Shown: positions 1 to 7,637 of the stretch, piece after piece | Numbering within the stretch: position 1 is the stretch's first letter | Layout of the letters: every line of letters starts with the position of its first letter | Assembly (NCBI GenBank): GCA_964476625.1 | Contig: CAYZBJ010000049.1 | Span: 1 to 29,832, forward strand | Source: JAMLIN01 sp964476625 | Lineage (GTDB): Bacteria > Pseudomonadota > Gammaproteobacteria > Burkholderiales > Burkholderiaceae_E | Direction: 5' to 3' | DNA: 29,832 nucleotides | Position numbers and translations under genes: made by a program | The notes under the pieces: model-generated | The model's database searches: none | Told to the model about the DNA's origin: nothing | Seen by the model: the letters and a program-made list of their open reading frames with translations, nothing else

Positions 1-283
1 CGATGCCGACGAAGCCGTGGCCGCCGCTGCGGATCGTGCGCCCGCCGATGCGCAGCTCGATGTCGTCCCAGTGATTGAAGGCCTGGCTGATCTCCTGCGC
101 GGTCTCGGGATCCTGCGCGAGCATGTTCTCCATGGTCGCATCCGAGAAGACCACGCCCCAGCCGAAGGTGTCGTAGGGGCGGTTGCGCTCGAGCACCGTG
201 ATCCGGTGCGAGGGGTCGCGGTTCTTCATCAGGATCGCGAAGTACAGGCCGGCGGGGCCGCCGCCGATGCAGACGATGCGCAT
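1..283 (-). CDS. Salicylyl-CoA/anthraniloyl-CoA type flavin monooxygenase, N-terminal part (gene runs off the window)
   Basis: Only the first 94 codons are present; the rest lies beyond position 1. The protein opens with a classical FAD-binding Rossmann motif (MRIVCIGGGPAGLY), followed by a VLERNRPYDTFGWGVVFSD stretch and an FNHWDDIE segment. From memory of the family, this combination marks the bifunctional salicylyl-CoA 5-hydroxylase / 2-aminobenzoyl-CoA monooxygenase-reductase group. These are NAD(P)H- and O2-using cytoplasmic enzymes acting on aromatic CoA thioesters. The ATG at 283-281 is preceded by a GGGGAGG ribosome site about six bases upstream. It is divergent from the MarR gene, which fits a local regulator of an aromatic degradation cluster. 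The exact substrate cannot be told from this fragment, and the second (oxidoreductase) half is not visible. Confidence 0.8.
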   Translation of the reverse strand, partial: MRIVCIGGGPAGLYFAILMKNRDPSHRITVLERNRPYDTFGWGVVFSDATMENMLAQDPETAQEISQAFNHWDDIELRIGGRTIRSGGHGFVGI

Positions 284-450
284 GGATGCCTCCCCGGGGC
301 GCGGCAATCCGACGCTCCCGCCAATCAGGGAAATGTTTCACTTATGAAGTTCCTGGTCAAGCGCCATCGGCCGCGTCGTGCGAATAGTTCATGAATGAAT
401 CAACCGCGCTGCCCGGCGCTAGAATCCGGTGACCGATACGGAGAACCAGG
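284..450. promoter_or_regulatory. Divergent promoter/operator region between the monooxygenase and MarR genes
   Basis: This 167-base gap separates two divergent starts. Toward the monooxygenase (minus strand) there is a TTGACC -35 candidate (360-355), a 17-base spacer, and a weak AACATT -10 (337-332). An inverted repeat TTCA-N4-TGAA (337-348) lies between and over these boxes, well placed for a repressor. Toward marR there is TAGAAT at 420-425, 25 bases before the ATG, but no good -35. A second palindrome with the same half-sites, TTCATGAA, sits at 388-395. MarR proteins typically bind short palindromes in such divergent regions. Assignment of these boxes is inference from pattern only. Confidence 0.4.
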
Positions 451-1029
451 ATGGCGGGCAAGGCAAGGGCCACAGCGACAGGGCAAACGACAGGGCAAAC
501 GACAGGGCAGGCGGCAGGGCAGGCGTCCGGAACACTGGACCTGGAGTCACGCCTGGGCGATGACGACCACGAGGCGGTACGCCTCTGGCTGCGCATGCTG
601 ACCTGCACCAACCTCATCGAAGGCCAGCTGCGCGGCCGCCTGCGCCGCGAATGCGACGAGTCGCTGGCGCGCTTCGACCTCATGGCCCAGCTCGAGCGCC
701 ACCCGCGCGGCCTCAAGATGCGCGAGCTCTCGCGCCGGTTGATGGTGACCGGGGGCAACGTCACCGGCCTGACCGACAAGCTGGTCCTGGAGGGCCATGT
801 CGAACGGCGCGAGGACCCCCGCGATCGCCGGGCGTTCACCGTCCACCTGACCGCGGCCGGCCGCCGGCACTTCCGCCGCACGGCCAGCCGGCACGAAGGC
901 TGGGTCATCGAGCTGATGGCGGGCCTGGCGCCCGCCGAGAAACAGCAGCTCATCGCGCTGCTGCTCAAGCTCAAGCAGCACCTCGTCGCCCTGCCCGGGC
1001 CGAGCGACGGCGCCGCGGCGACGCGCTGA
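451..1029 (+). CDS. MarR-family winged helix-turn-helix transcriptional regulator
   Basis: A 192-residue protein. After a low-complexity head (residues 1-35) it shows the MarR layout: a helical dimer arm (about 40-70), the recognition region MRELSRRLMVTGGNVTGLTD (about 91-110), then the wing with the family hallmark EDPRDRRAFTVHLTAAG and C-terminal helices for dimerisation. MarR proteins are usually repressors released by small aromatic ligands; the divergent aromatic-CoA monooxygenase supports such a ligand here, by inference. The ATG at 451 has GGAGA at 440-444 as ribosome site, so the unusual N-terminal extension of about 35 residues appears to be translated. That extension holds GQTT/GQTT/GQAA/GQAS repeats encoded by a 12-base tandem repeat and is not part of the conserved fold. 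Confidence 0.88.
   Translation: MAGKARATATGQTTGQTTGQAAGQASGTLDLESRLGDDDHEAVRLWLRMLTCTNLIEGQLRGRLRRECDESLARFDLMAQLERHPRGLKMRELSRRLMVTGGNVTGLTDKLVLEGHVERREDPRDRRAFTVHLTAAGRRHFRRTASRHEGWVIELMAGLAPAEKQQLIALLLKLKQHLVALPGPSDGAAATR
479..526 (+). repeat. 12-bp tandem repeat, four units, inside the marR coding start
   Basis: Four consecutive 12-base units lie at 479-490, 491-502, 503-514 and 515-526. The first two are identical (CAGGGCAAACGA); the last two differ only in the second half (CAGGGCAGGCGG and CAGGGCAGGCGT). Being a multiple of three, unit gain or loss would keep the reading frame and add or remove four residues (G-Q-x-x) from the disordered head of the regulator. Confidence 0.9.
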
Positions 1030-1162
1030 GGGCGACCAGGCGCGGGCGGGTCGTACCCGTGGTAGCCGCTGGCGCTGGCGACGATGCCGACCGTCGCTCC
1101 GCCCGCCGGCCGGCGCCGGTCGTTCCACTACACTCGCGTGCGCCCGAGGACACTCCCGCCCG

Positions 1163-3943
1163 ATGAACCCGAAGATCCTGCTGACCGCGCTTGCCTGCTG
1201 GGCGAGCGGCATCGTCGCCGTCATCCTGACGGCCGACTCGAGCCTGATCGCCACGATCTTCCCTCCCGCCGGCATCGGCATCGCAGCGGTGCTCGTGCTC
1301 GGCCCCCGGGCTCTGGTGGGGGTCTTCGTCGGCATCCTCGCCATGACGCTGTCGCTCGAAGCGGTCACCGCGGCCGGCACGGGCATCGCGCTGGCAACCG
1401 GCGTCGTGGCCGGCCTGGTCGGCGCGGGCCAGGCGGCGCTCGGCGCCGCGCTGGTCCGCAAGCTCTTGCCCGCCGGTGCGCCGCCCCCTTCGGAGCCACG
1501 GCGAATCGTCGCCCTGCTGCTGCTTGCCGGACCGGCGAGCAGCCTGGCCTGCGCCGTGGCCGGCACGGCCCTGCTCTTTGCGGGCGGCCACCTGCCGCTG
1601 GACCGGGTCACGGAGGCCGGCTACCGGCTGTGGGTGGCCGACACCCTCGGCGTGACCATCTTCCTGCCGATCACCCTGGCACTGACGGCGCTGCCTCGCG
1701 CACAGTGGCGGCCCCTGGCACTGACCGCCGGCCTGCCGATGCTGCTCGCCGGCCTGCTGGTCGCCACCGCCCTGACCCGCCAGGAACTCGCCGACCACGA
1801 GACGGCGCAACATGCGTTCACCAGCAAGAGCGCTGAAGCGACCCGGGGTTTCCAGGACCGGCTCGAGGAGGTGCAGCTGATCCTGGATGCGGTGCATGGC
1901 CATGTGGTTGCCAGCAGGGGGATCGGGCGCGACGACTTCCGCCGCTTCACCGCACCCTTGCTCGATCGGGCCCCGGCGATCCAGGCGCTCGGCGTGGCCG
2001 AGCATGTCCGGCCGGGCGAACGCGACGACTTCCTGCAACGTCAGCACGAGATCCACGGATCCGGGTTCCGGCTGCTGGCTCGCGACGATGGCAATCACCT
2101 CGTTCCCGCGCCGTCCAATGCCGACGCGATGGTCATCTCGCTCGTCGAACCCTGGCAGGAGAACCGACGCGCGCTCGGCGTCGACGCATTGCATACGCCG
2201 GCGGGCGCGGCCATCCGCGGCGCGCTGCGAGCGGGTGAGCAGACCGCCACCGGCGGATTCGAACTCACCCTGCGCCCCGGTGGCGGTCTCGGCGCCGTGA
2301 TCTACAAGAGCCTGTCCCAGGCCGACGCGCCAGCCCGTGGGATCGGCGCCGCGGAGCCGATCCACCCCGGTGGCGTCGCCTTCGTCGCGCTCCGGTTCGA
2401 TCCCCTCGCGGCCGCGAGTTTCGAGGGGCTCGGGCCGGGGTTCGTCCACTGCGTCCTCGACATCACCGACGCGCGCCCCATGGCGCTGACCGGCAACGGC
2501 GCCTGCCCGGACGATGGGGCGCGGCCGGCAACCGGCTTCTCCCGTCCCGTGCAATGGCGAGGCGAGATCCCGATGGCCGGGCGAACCCTCGAGCTGCGTT
2601 TCGAAACCGCCGAAGCCGGCGCCGCGACGGCCGTCGCGACGACGCGAGGAGTCGCCGTGTTCGGCGCGCTCACGCTGGCCGCCTTCCTGCTCTCGATGGC
2701 GGGTCGCAGCGCCGAGGTGACGCGCCTGGTCGAGCGCCGGACCCATGAACTGGCCGAGGAGATGAAGATTCGCCGGCGCATCACCGGCGCGCTCGCGCGC
2801 AGCGAGCAGAGGCTGCGCACCCTGCTGGGCAACACCCCGGCGGGAATCGTCGAGATGACTCCGGACCAGCGGATCGCGCAGGCGAACTCGCACTTCTACG
2901 GACTGGTCGGCGTCCGCGAACCGGCTCTCGTCGGCCGGCGCGTCCTCGAACTCGTCCACCCCGACGAACGCGATGCCGAATCGGGCGCCTGGTCTTCGCT
3001 GGCAGCCCAGGGGGTCGACCAGATCCAGCGACGGTTCCGGCTCCTGCGCGACGACGGCAGCGCGATCAGCGTCGATGCGGTGAGCAGCCCGATCCGCGAC
3101 GCGCGCGGCCGGGTGGTGCGGATCGTGGCGGTGATCCAGGACCTGTCGGAAATAGAGCAACGCGCCATCGCCGAGATGGCCCGGGAGAAGGCCGAGGCGG
3201 CGAGCCGCGCCAAGACCGAGTTCGTGGCCCGCATGAGCCACGAACTGCGTACACCGCTCAACGCCCTGCTCGGCTTCGCGCAGCTGCTCGCGAGCCGGCC
3301 CGAAGAACCCTTGAGCGACCAGCAGGCCGAGGCAGTACGGGTCATCGAACAGTCCGGCTGGCACCTGCTCGACATGATCAACGACCTGCTCGAACTCTCC
3401 CGCATCGAGGCCGGTCATGTCCGCGTCCAACTCGGCAGAATCGATCTCGAGGTCATCGTCGCCGAGAGCCTGCACCTGGTCGGTGCGCTCGGCCAGCCGC
3501 AATCGATACTCGTCTCGACGCATGTCGACGAAGCCGCCCGCCATGTGATCGCCGACCCGACGCGCCTGCGTCAGGTGCTGGTGAACCTGTTGAGCAACGC
3601 CATCAAGTACAACCGTCCCCATGGCCGGGTGCGGATCGAAGCCCAACGGGAGGCCGGCTCGAGCCGGATCGCCCTGCGGGTTCGCGACACCGGCGCGGGC
3701 ATGAACGCCGAGCAGCTCGCCCACCTGTTCGAGCCCTTCAATCGGCTCGGCCGCGACGACACGATTCCCGGGACCGGCATCGGGCTGGCGATCGCGCGCA
3801 ATCTCGTCGAGCTGATGGACGGGACCCTGGAAGCAGGCAGTCTGCCCGGCCAGGGCTCGTGCTTCACCGTCAGGCTGGCGGCGGCCCAGCCACCCGGCGT
3901 GGAACCGACGGCACGGCCGATCGGCCGCGCCACCGCGCACTAA
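1163..3943 (+). CDS. MASE1-CHASE-PAS membrane sensor histidine kinase (no receiver domain)
   Basis: A 926-residue membrane sensor kinase. Residues 1-200 carry about seven hydrophobic helices of MASE1 type. Residues about 210-420 are an extracytoplasmic CHASE ligand-binding domain (features include IQALGVAEHV, LVEPWQENRRALG and the QTATGGFELTLRP strand). A further membrane helix lies near 495-515, then a PAS domain (about 555-670). The kinase core follows: phospho-acceptor His693 in RMSHELRTPLN, Asn812 in the N-box (LLSNAIKYN), Asp842 in DTGAGM, and the GTGIGLAIA loop. All catalytic motifs look intact. There is no receiver domain and no response-regulator gene nearby, so it is an orphan whose partner lies elsewhere. 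The ligand is unknown. The start has only a distant GAGGA; its last codons overlap the clcA stop on the other strand. Confidence 0.9.
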   Translation: MNPKILLTALACWASGIVAVILTADSSLIATIFPPAGIGIAAVLVLGPRALVGVFVGILAMTLSLEAVTAAGTGIALATGVVAGLVGAGQAALGAALVRKLLPAGAPPPSEPRRIVALLLLAGPASSLACAVAGTALLFAGGHLPLDRVTEAGYRLWVADTLGVTIFLPITLALTALPRAQWRPLALTAGLPMLLAGLLVATALTRQELADHETAQHAFTSKSAEATRGFQDRLEEVQLILDAVHGHVVASRGIGRDDFRRFTAPLLDRAPAIQALGVAEHVRPGERDDFLQRQHEIHGSGFRLLARDDGNHLVPAPSNADAMVISLVEPWQENRRALGVDALHTPAGAAIRGALRAGEQTATGGFELTLRPGGGLGAVIYKSLSQADAPARGIGAAEPIHPGGVAFVALRFDPLAAASFEGLGPGFVHCVLDITDARPMALTGNGACPDDGARPATGFSRPVQWRGEIPMAGRTLELRFETAEAGAATAVATTRGVAVFGALTLAAFLLSMAGRSAEVTRLVERRTHELAEEMKIRRRITGALARSEQRLRTLLGNTPAGIVEMTPDQRIAQANSHFYGLVGVREPALVGRRVLELVHPDERDAESGAWSSLAAQGVDQIQRRFRLLRDDGSAISVDAVSSPIRDARGRVVRIVAVIQDLSEIEQRAIAEMAREKAEAASRAKTEFVARMSHELRTPLNALLGFAQLLASRPEEPLSDQQAEAVRVIEQSGWHLLDMINDLLELSRIEAGHVRVQLGRIDLEVIVAESLHLVGALGQPQSILVSTHVDEAARHVIADPTRLRQVLVNLLSNAIKYNRPHGRVRIEAQREAGSSRIALRVRDTGAGMNAEQLAHLFEPFNRLGRDDTIPGTGIGLAIARNLVELMDGTLEAGSLPGQGSCFTVRLAAAQPPGVEPTARPIGRATAH

Positions 3944-5256
3944 CGGGCCGGTTCCGGCAGCGGTCCGAGATAGGCGCGCGCGAGCGCCTCATAGAGCGGC
4001 GGCGTCATGGCCCTGGACAGGCTGCTCGCGATCACCGCGGTCGCCATCAGCGCGATCACCATCGCATGGCCGTCGGTCATCTCCATCATGATCACGAAGG
4101 AGGTGATCGGCGCCTGCGTGACCGCCGCGAGATAGCCGACCATCGCCAGGGCAATCAGGGCGGACAGGGCCACATCGGGAAACGCCAGGTTGACGAGTTG
4201 GCCGATGCCGGCGCCGATCGACAGGGTCGGCGCGAAGATCCCGCCGGGCATGCCGACGAGGTAGCTGATCAACAAGGCCGCGGCCTTCAGCGGCGCGTAC
4301 CAGAGGCTGACCGACTCCTGGTCGGACAACAACGCCTGCGCCTCGCGATACCCGCTGCCGAAGGTGATCCCGCCGCTGGCAATGCCGATCACCGCGAGCA
4401 CCGTCCCGCAGAGCAACGCGAAGCGGTAGGGATGGTCACTGCGCAGCGCTCGCAGGCGGGCCGGCACCCAGCGCACCAGGTTGAGCATCAGCCAGCCGAA
4501 CACACCACCCGAGACACCGGTGACCACCGCAGTGCAGAGCACCGCGATCACCAGGTCCGGAGGATAGTCCTGCGGGACCTGGATCCTGCCGAAGTAGTTG
4601 TAGTCGCCGGCCAGCGCGAGTGCGACGACCCCCGCGAAGAGGATGGCCGTGATGAGGGTCCCGCTGGTGCGCTGCTCGAAATTCTTGTTGATTTCCTCGA
4701 AGGCGAAGATCACGCCGGCCAGCGGCGTATTGAAGGCAGCGGCCAGGCCTGCCGCGCCGCCGGCAACGATGAACTGGCGGTCGATCCGGCTCGAACTGCG
4801 CGGATAGGCCCGGCGCATCGTGTACATCACGGCTGCGCCGATATGCACCGATGGGCCTTCGCGGCCGATCGTGTAGCCGCCGAGCATCCCGAGGGTGGAG
4901 ACGGTGATTTTGCCCACCATCACCCGCAGCGAGAGCAGCGCATCGCGCCGGTCCGATTCGGACGACTTGACGGTGGCGATCACCTGCGGAATGCCGCTGC
5001 CTTCGGAACCCGGGAAATAGCGCCGGGTCAGCCAGACCGCCGCGACCCCGACGGCCGGGGTGATCAGCAGGGGCAGCCAGGACGAGTACGCGACGGCGAG
5101 GTTGAACAACGCGAATGCGCCATCGACCAGCTTCGCATAGGCCACCGCGACCAGGCCGACCAGGATCGCCCCGACCCAGAACACGCCGTAGGTGAGCCAG
5201 AGGCGACGAGCGCCGAAGCGAACCCGGCGAAGGAACTGGGTGAAGTCGACCTGCAT
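3940..5256 (-). CDS. clcA: CLC-family H+/Cl- antiporter
   Basis: A 438-residue polytopic inner-membrane protein of the CLC family. All signature positions are visible: GSEGSGIP (83-90, chloride-coordinating Ser87), GREGP (131-135, gating Glu133), FEEI with Glu188 at the spacing of the E. coli internal proton glutamate (E203), GGIFAP, and PPLYEAL whose Tyr422 matches the chloride-coordinating Tyr445. Keeping both glutamates argues for proton-coupled exchange rather than a passive channel. In enteric bacteria such exchangers help in extreme acid resistance; the role here is not shown. It is transcribed in the same direction as ubiJ, 86 bases downstream, where betaproteobacteria usually carry ubiB. 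Its TAG (3942-3940) overlaps the kinase TAA. No clear ribosome site precedes the ATG. Confidence 0.92.
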   Translation of the reverse strand: MQVDFTQFLRRVRFGARRLWLTYGVFWVGAILVGLVAVAYAKLVDGAFALFNLAVAYSSWLPLLITPAVGVAAVWLTRRYFPGSEGSGIPQVIATVKSSESDRRDALLSLRVMVGKITVSTLGMLGGYTIGREGPSVHIGAAVMYTMRRAYPRSSSRIDRQFIVAGGAAGLAAAFNTPLAGVIFAFEEINKNFEQRTSGTLITAILFAGVVALALAGDYNYFGRIQVPQDYPPDLVIAVLCTAVVTGVSGGVFGWLMLNLVRWVPARLRALRSDHPYRFALLCGTVLAVIGIASGGITFGSGYREAQALLSDQESVSLWYAPLKAAALLISYLVGMPGGIFAPTLSIGAGIGQLVNLAFPDVALSALIALAMVGYLAAVTQAPITSFVIMMEMTDGHAMVIALMATAVIASSLSRAMTPPLYEALARAYLGPLPEPAR

Positions 5257-5342
5257 CAGGAAGGATCGATCGGCAATACCCCGATGCGCGGGGTGAAAGG
5301 GCCGGGGAAAAACACTGGAAACGGGGCCGGCGAAGACCCGGG

Positions 5343-5987
5343 TCAGCCGGCCCCGGACACGTCGTGGGCCCGGCGCGCAAGGACATCGACCCGCTGCGCC
5401 ATCGCCGCGGTGCGCGCGCGCAACTCGTCGAGCTCGATACTGCGCGCCAGCGGTGACTCGCCCGATTCGATGAAACCACCGAATTGTCGGTGCAGGCGTT
5501 CGCCGGCGTCGGCGACCAGGCCACGGGCAGCGCGGGCGCCGCCAGCGAGCCGCCGGGCGGCAATGTCCCCGACGACCCGGCTCAGGTCTTCCTCGCCGTC
5601 CCAGCGCACCGACTGCAGCAGTTCGCCCAGGGTGGCGGCGAGCATCACGTCACCCTCGATCCGCATGTGCCCGGCCAGCCCGCGAACGCCGTCACGCAGC
5701 CAGTCGAAACCCGCCTGCGCCGAGGGTCGCAACATCATCTGCACCCCCGCTTCGCCCGGCTCCGAGGGCGCCAGCCGGCCCTCGGCATCGATGGCCAGCC
5801 ACAGGTCGGGAACCAGGCCCCAGCCGCCGCCGGCTTCGACCCCGAGTCGCAGGCGGCGCTCGGCGAACATCCGCAGGCGCTCGCGCGCGGCCGGATGCTG
5901 GTCGAGCACATGGTTGAGCGCCGCGACCAGCGACGGCAGCGCCAGGCGGGCGAGCTGCCGCACCGGCGCGGGTGCCGAGTCGCTCAT
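5343..5987 (-). CDS. ubiJ: Ubiquinone biosynthesis accessory factor UbiJ (SCP2 lipid-binding domain)
   Basis: A 214-residue soluble protein, similar in length to E. coli UbiJ (about 200). An N-terminal SCP2-like lipid-binding domain (about residues 10-125, ending with the GHMRIEGDVMLAATLGELLQ segment typical of this group) is followed by a helical C-terminal part with a final coiled-coil-like helix (about 180-210). In E. coli UbiJ works with UbiK and the Ubi hydroxylase/methylase metabolon to present lipid intermediates. Position supports the call: its ATG overlaps the stop of the Tim44-like gene by four bases (ATGA), and ubiE lies just upstream. Sequence identity in this family is low, so much of the confidence comes from context. 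Confidence 0.82.
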   Translation of the reverse strand: MSDSAPAPVRQLARLALPSLVAALNHVLDQHPAARERLRMFAERRLRLGVEAGGGWGLVPDLWLAIDAEGRLAPSEPGEAGVQMMLRPSAQAGFDWLRDGVRGLAGHMRIEGDVMLAATLGELLQSVRWDGEEDLSRVVGDIAARRLAGGARAARGLVADAGERLHRQFGGFIESGESPLARSIELDELRARTAAMAQRVDVLARRAHDVSGAG

Positions 5988-6859
5988 TCGCCCTGCTGGA
6001 TGCCGGCGAGGATCCAGCCGCCCGCACCATCGACCGGCTTGGCGAGGTTCCAGGTCTCCTCGAAGGCTTCGGCGGCCTGGCCGGGCTGCTCGCGCAGCAT
6101 GCCGGTGTAGCGCACCGCGGCGATGTACTCGGTCGGGGTCGTCTCGATGCCGAGCAGTTCCGCTTCGAGCTGGACGACATCGGTGCGCTGCTCGGCGCCA
6201 CCGGCCTGCTCGAGCTGGAGTTTCAGCTCGGCGAAGACTTCGGGCGAAGTGAACTCGCGCAGGTCCTTCAGGTCGCCGGCATCGAAGACCGCCTGCAAGC
6301 GAATGAACTGGACCTTGGCCTGGTGGACGAAGCCGTCGACGTCGAAACCGGCAGGTACGCCGATCGGCCGGACGACGGCCTCGGTAGCCGCAGCCGCGAA
6401 CCCGCTGCCGCCGGGCGCCGCCATCGGATGCGGCCGCAGCGCTTCGCGCTGCATCGGCCCGCCGGCACCCTGCAGGGCCGGCCGACGCTGCGATGCCACC
6501 AACCGGCGATAGAGCATCAGCCCGAGCGCCAACAGCAGGCCGATCAGGATGATGGTGCCGAACTCCTCGGACAGGCCGAGGCTGCTCGCCAGCCAGGCCA
6601 GGCCCAGCCCGGCGGCGAGGCCGCCGATCGGACCGAGCCAGCGATTGCCACCGGCCGCGGCGGCGCCGCCGGCCGGCTGCTGGCGGGCGGCTTGTCCTGC
6701 CGGCGGCTGGGCCGGGGCATTGCGCTGCCGGACGATGTCCGACTGCTTGCCGAAGGAGCGCCCGCCACCGAGGCGGCGGGCGTCGGCTTCGGGAACGGCC
6801 ATGACGAAGGCGGTGACGCCAGCGGCCACCATCATCAGGAATCGTTGCCAGGTTTTCAT
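5984..6859 (-). CDS. Tim44-like domain membrane protein
   Basis: A 291-residue protein with an N-terminal signal/anchor (about 8-25, cleavable-looking after ADA), a Gly/Ala/Gln-rich linker (about 30-75), two hydrophobic segments (about 79-95 and 101-117) and a C-terminal Tim44-like domain (about 160-290) beginning at DVDGFVHQAKVQFIRLQ. In mitochondria the Tim44 fold contacts membranes and the import motor; the bacterial role is not established. It sits between ubiE and ubiJ, a common betaproteobacterial order, which suggests a membrane-linked role near ubiquinone metabolism, but that is inference. GGAGA lies eight bases before the ATG. Its stop overlaps the ubiJ start. Confidence 0.85.
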   Translation of the reverse strand: MKTWQRFLMMVAAGVTAFVMAVPEADARRLGGGRSFGKQSDIVRQRNAPAQPPAGQAARQQPAGGAAAAGGNRWLGPIGGLAAGLGLAWLASSLGLSEEFGTIILIGLLLALGLMLYRRLVASQRRPALQGAGGPMQREALRPHPMAAPGGSGFAAAATEAVVRPIGVPAGFDVDGFVHQAKVQFIRLQAVFDAGDLKDLREFTSPEVFAELKLQLEQAGGAEQRTDVVQLEAELLGIETTPTEYIAAVRYTGMLREQPGQAAEAFEETWNLAKPVDGAGGWILAGIQQGE

Positions 6860-6896
6860 CTCGTGTCTCCGTTCGGGAATGGGATTCGGGAGCGGC

Positions 6897-7637
6897 TCAG
6901 ACCGCGATGCCCTCGTGCAGGGCGACGACGCCCGCGCTGAGGTTGAAGTAACGGACCCGGGCCAGGCCGGCGTCGACCATCATCGCCTTCAGGGTTTCCT
7001 GGTCCGGGTGCATGCGGATGGATTCGGCGAGATACCGGTAGCTGTCGGCGTCGCCCGCCACGGCGCGACCGAGTCGTGGCAGCACCGAGAAGGAATAGAT
7101 GTCGTAGGCGCGCTCGAGCGGCTTCCAGACCTTCGAGAACTCGAGCACCAGCAGCTTGCCGCCCGGGCGCAGCACCCGTCGCATCTCGGCGAGCGCCCGG
7201 TCCTTGTGGGTCATGTTGCGCAGGCCGAAGGCAACGCTGACCCGGTCGAAGTAGCGATCGGGAAAAGGCAGGGCCTCGGCATCGCACTGCAGCGCCGGCT
7301 GGACATGGCCGGCGTCGAGCATGCGGTCGCGACCGACCGCCAGCATCGATCCGTTGATGTCGGTCAGCCAGACCTCGCCTTCCGGGCCGGCGCGCCGGGC
7401 GAAGGCTTGCGCGAGGTCGGCGGTGCCGCCGGCGACGTCGAGCACCTTCATGCCCCGGCGCACCGCGGCCTGCCCGATCGTGAAGGCCTTCCAGGCCCGG
7501 TGCATGCCGACCGACATGAGGTCGTTCATCAGGTCGTAGCGCTGCGCGACCGAATGGAAGACACCGGCGACCTTGCCCGCCTTCTCGTCGGCGCCGACCC
7601 TGCGATAGCCGAAATCGGTGGTCTCGGGATTGCTCAT
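6897..7637 (-). CDS. ubiE: Ubiquinone/menaquinone C-methyltransferase UbiE
   Basis: A 246-residue SAM-dependent methyltransferase; UbiE performs the C-methylation of the benzoquinol ring in ubiquinone (and demethylmenaquinol) synthesis. Both family signatures are present: YDLMNDLMSVGMHRAW (34-49) and RRVLRPGGKLLVLEFSKVWK. Motif I is DVAGGTADL, residues 67-75. Ala73 replaces the glycine usually found there (GGTGD), a small change in the SAM loop that may be tolerated. The C-terminal YDIYSFSVLPRLGRAVAGD segment is also typical. The ATG overlaps the DUF971 gene stop by four bases, so translation is probably coupled, and the Tim44-like gene follows 37 bases downstream. Confidence 0.96.
   Translation of the reverse strand: MSNPETTDFGYRRVGADEKAGKVAGVFHSVAQRYDLMNDLMSVGMHRAWKAFTIGQAAVRRGMKVLDVAGGTADLAQAFARRAGPEGEVWLTDINGSMLAVGRDRMLDAGHVQPALQCDAEALPFPDRYFDRVSVAFGLRNMTHKDRALAEMRRVLRPGGKLLVLEFSKVWKPLERAYDIYSFSVLPRLGRAVAGDADSYRYLAESIRMHPDQETLKAMMVDAGLARVRYFNLSAGVVALHEGIAV

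Noticed and set aside
971..3940. A very long open frame antisense to the sensor kinase (989 codons), and similar long antisense frames at 3859-6252, 13271-15865, 14131-16719 and 20366-22543
   Set aside because: They lie opposite or out of frame with well-conserved genes, have Arg/Gly/Ala/Pro-rich compositions without domains, and are expected in DNA with strong G/C at third codon positions.
5257..5342. Terminator between ubiJ and clcA from the GGGGCCGG / GGGCCGGGG elements
   Set aside because: On inspection these are direct rather than inverted repeats and do not form a good stem; only a short CCCC...GGGG pairing remains.
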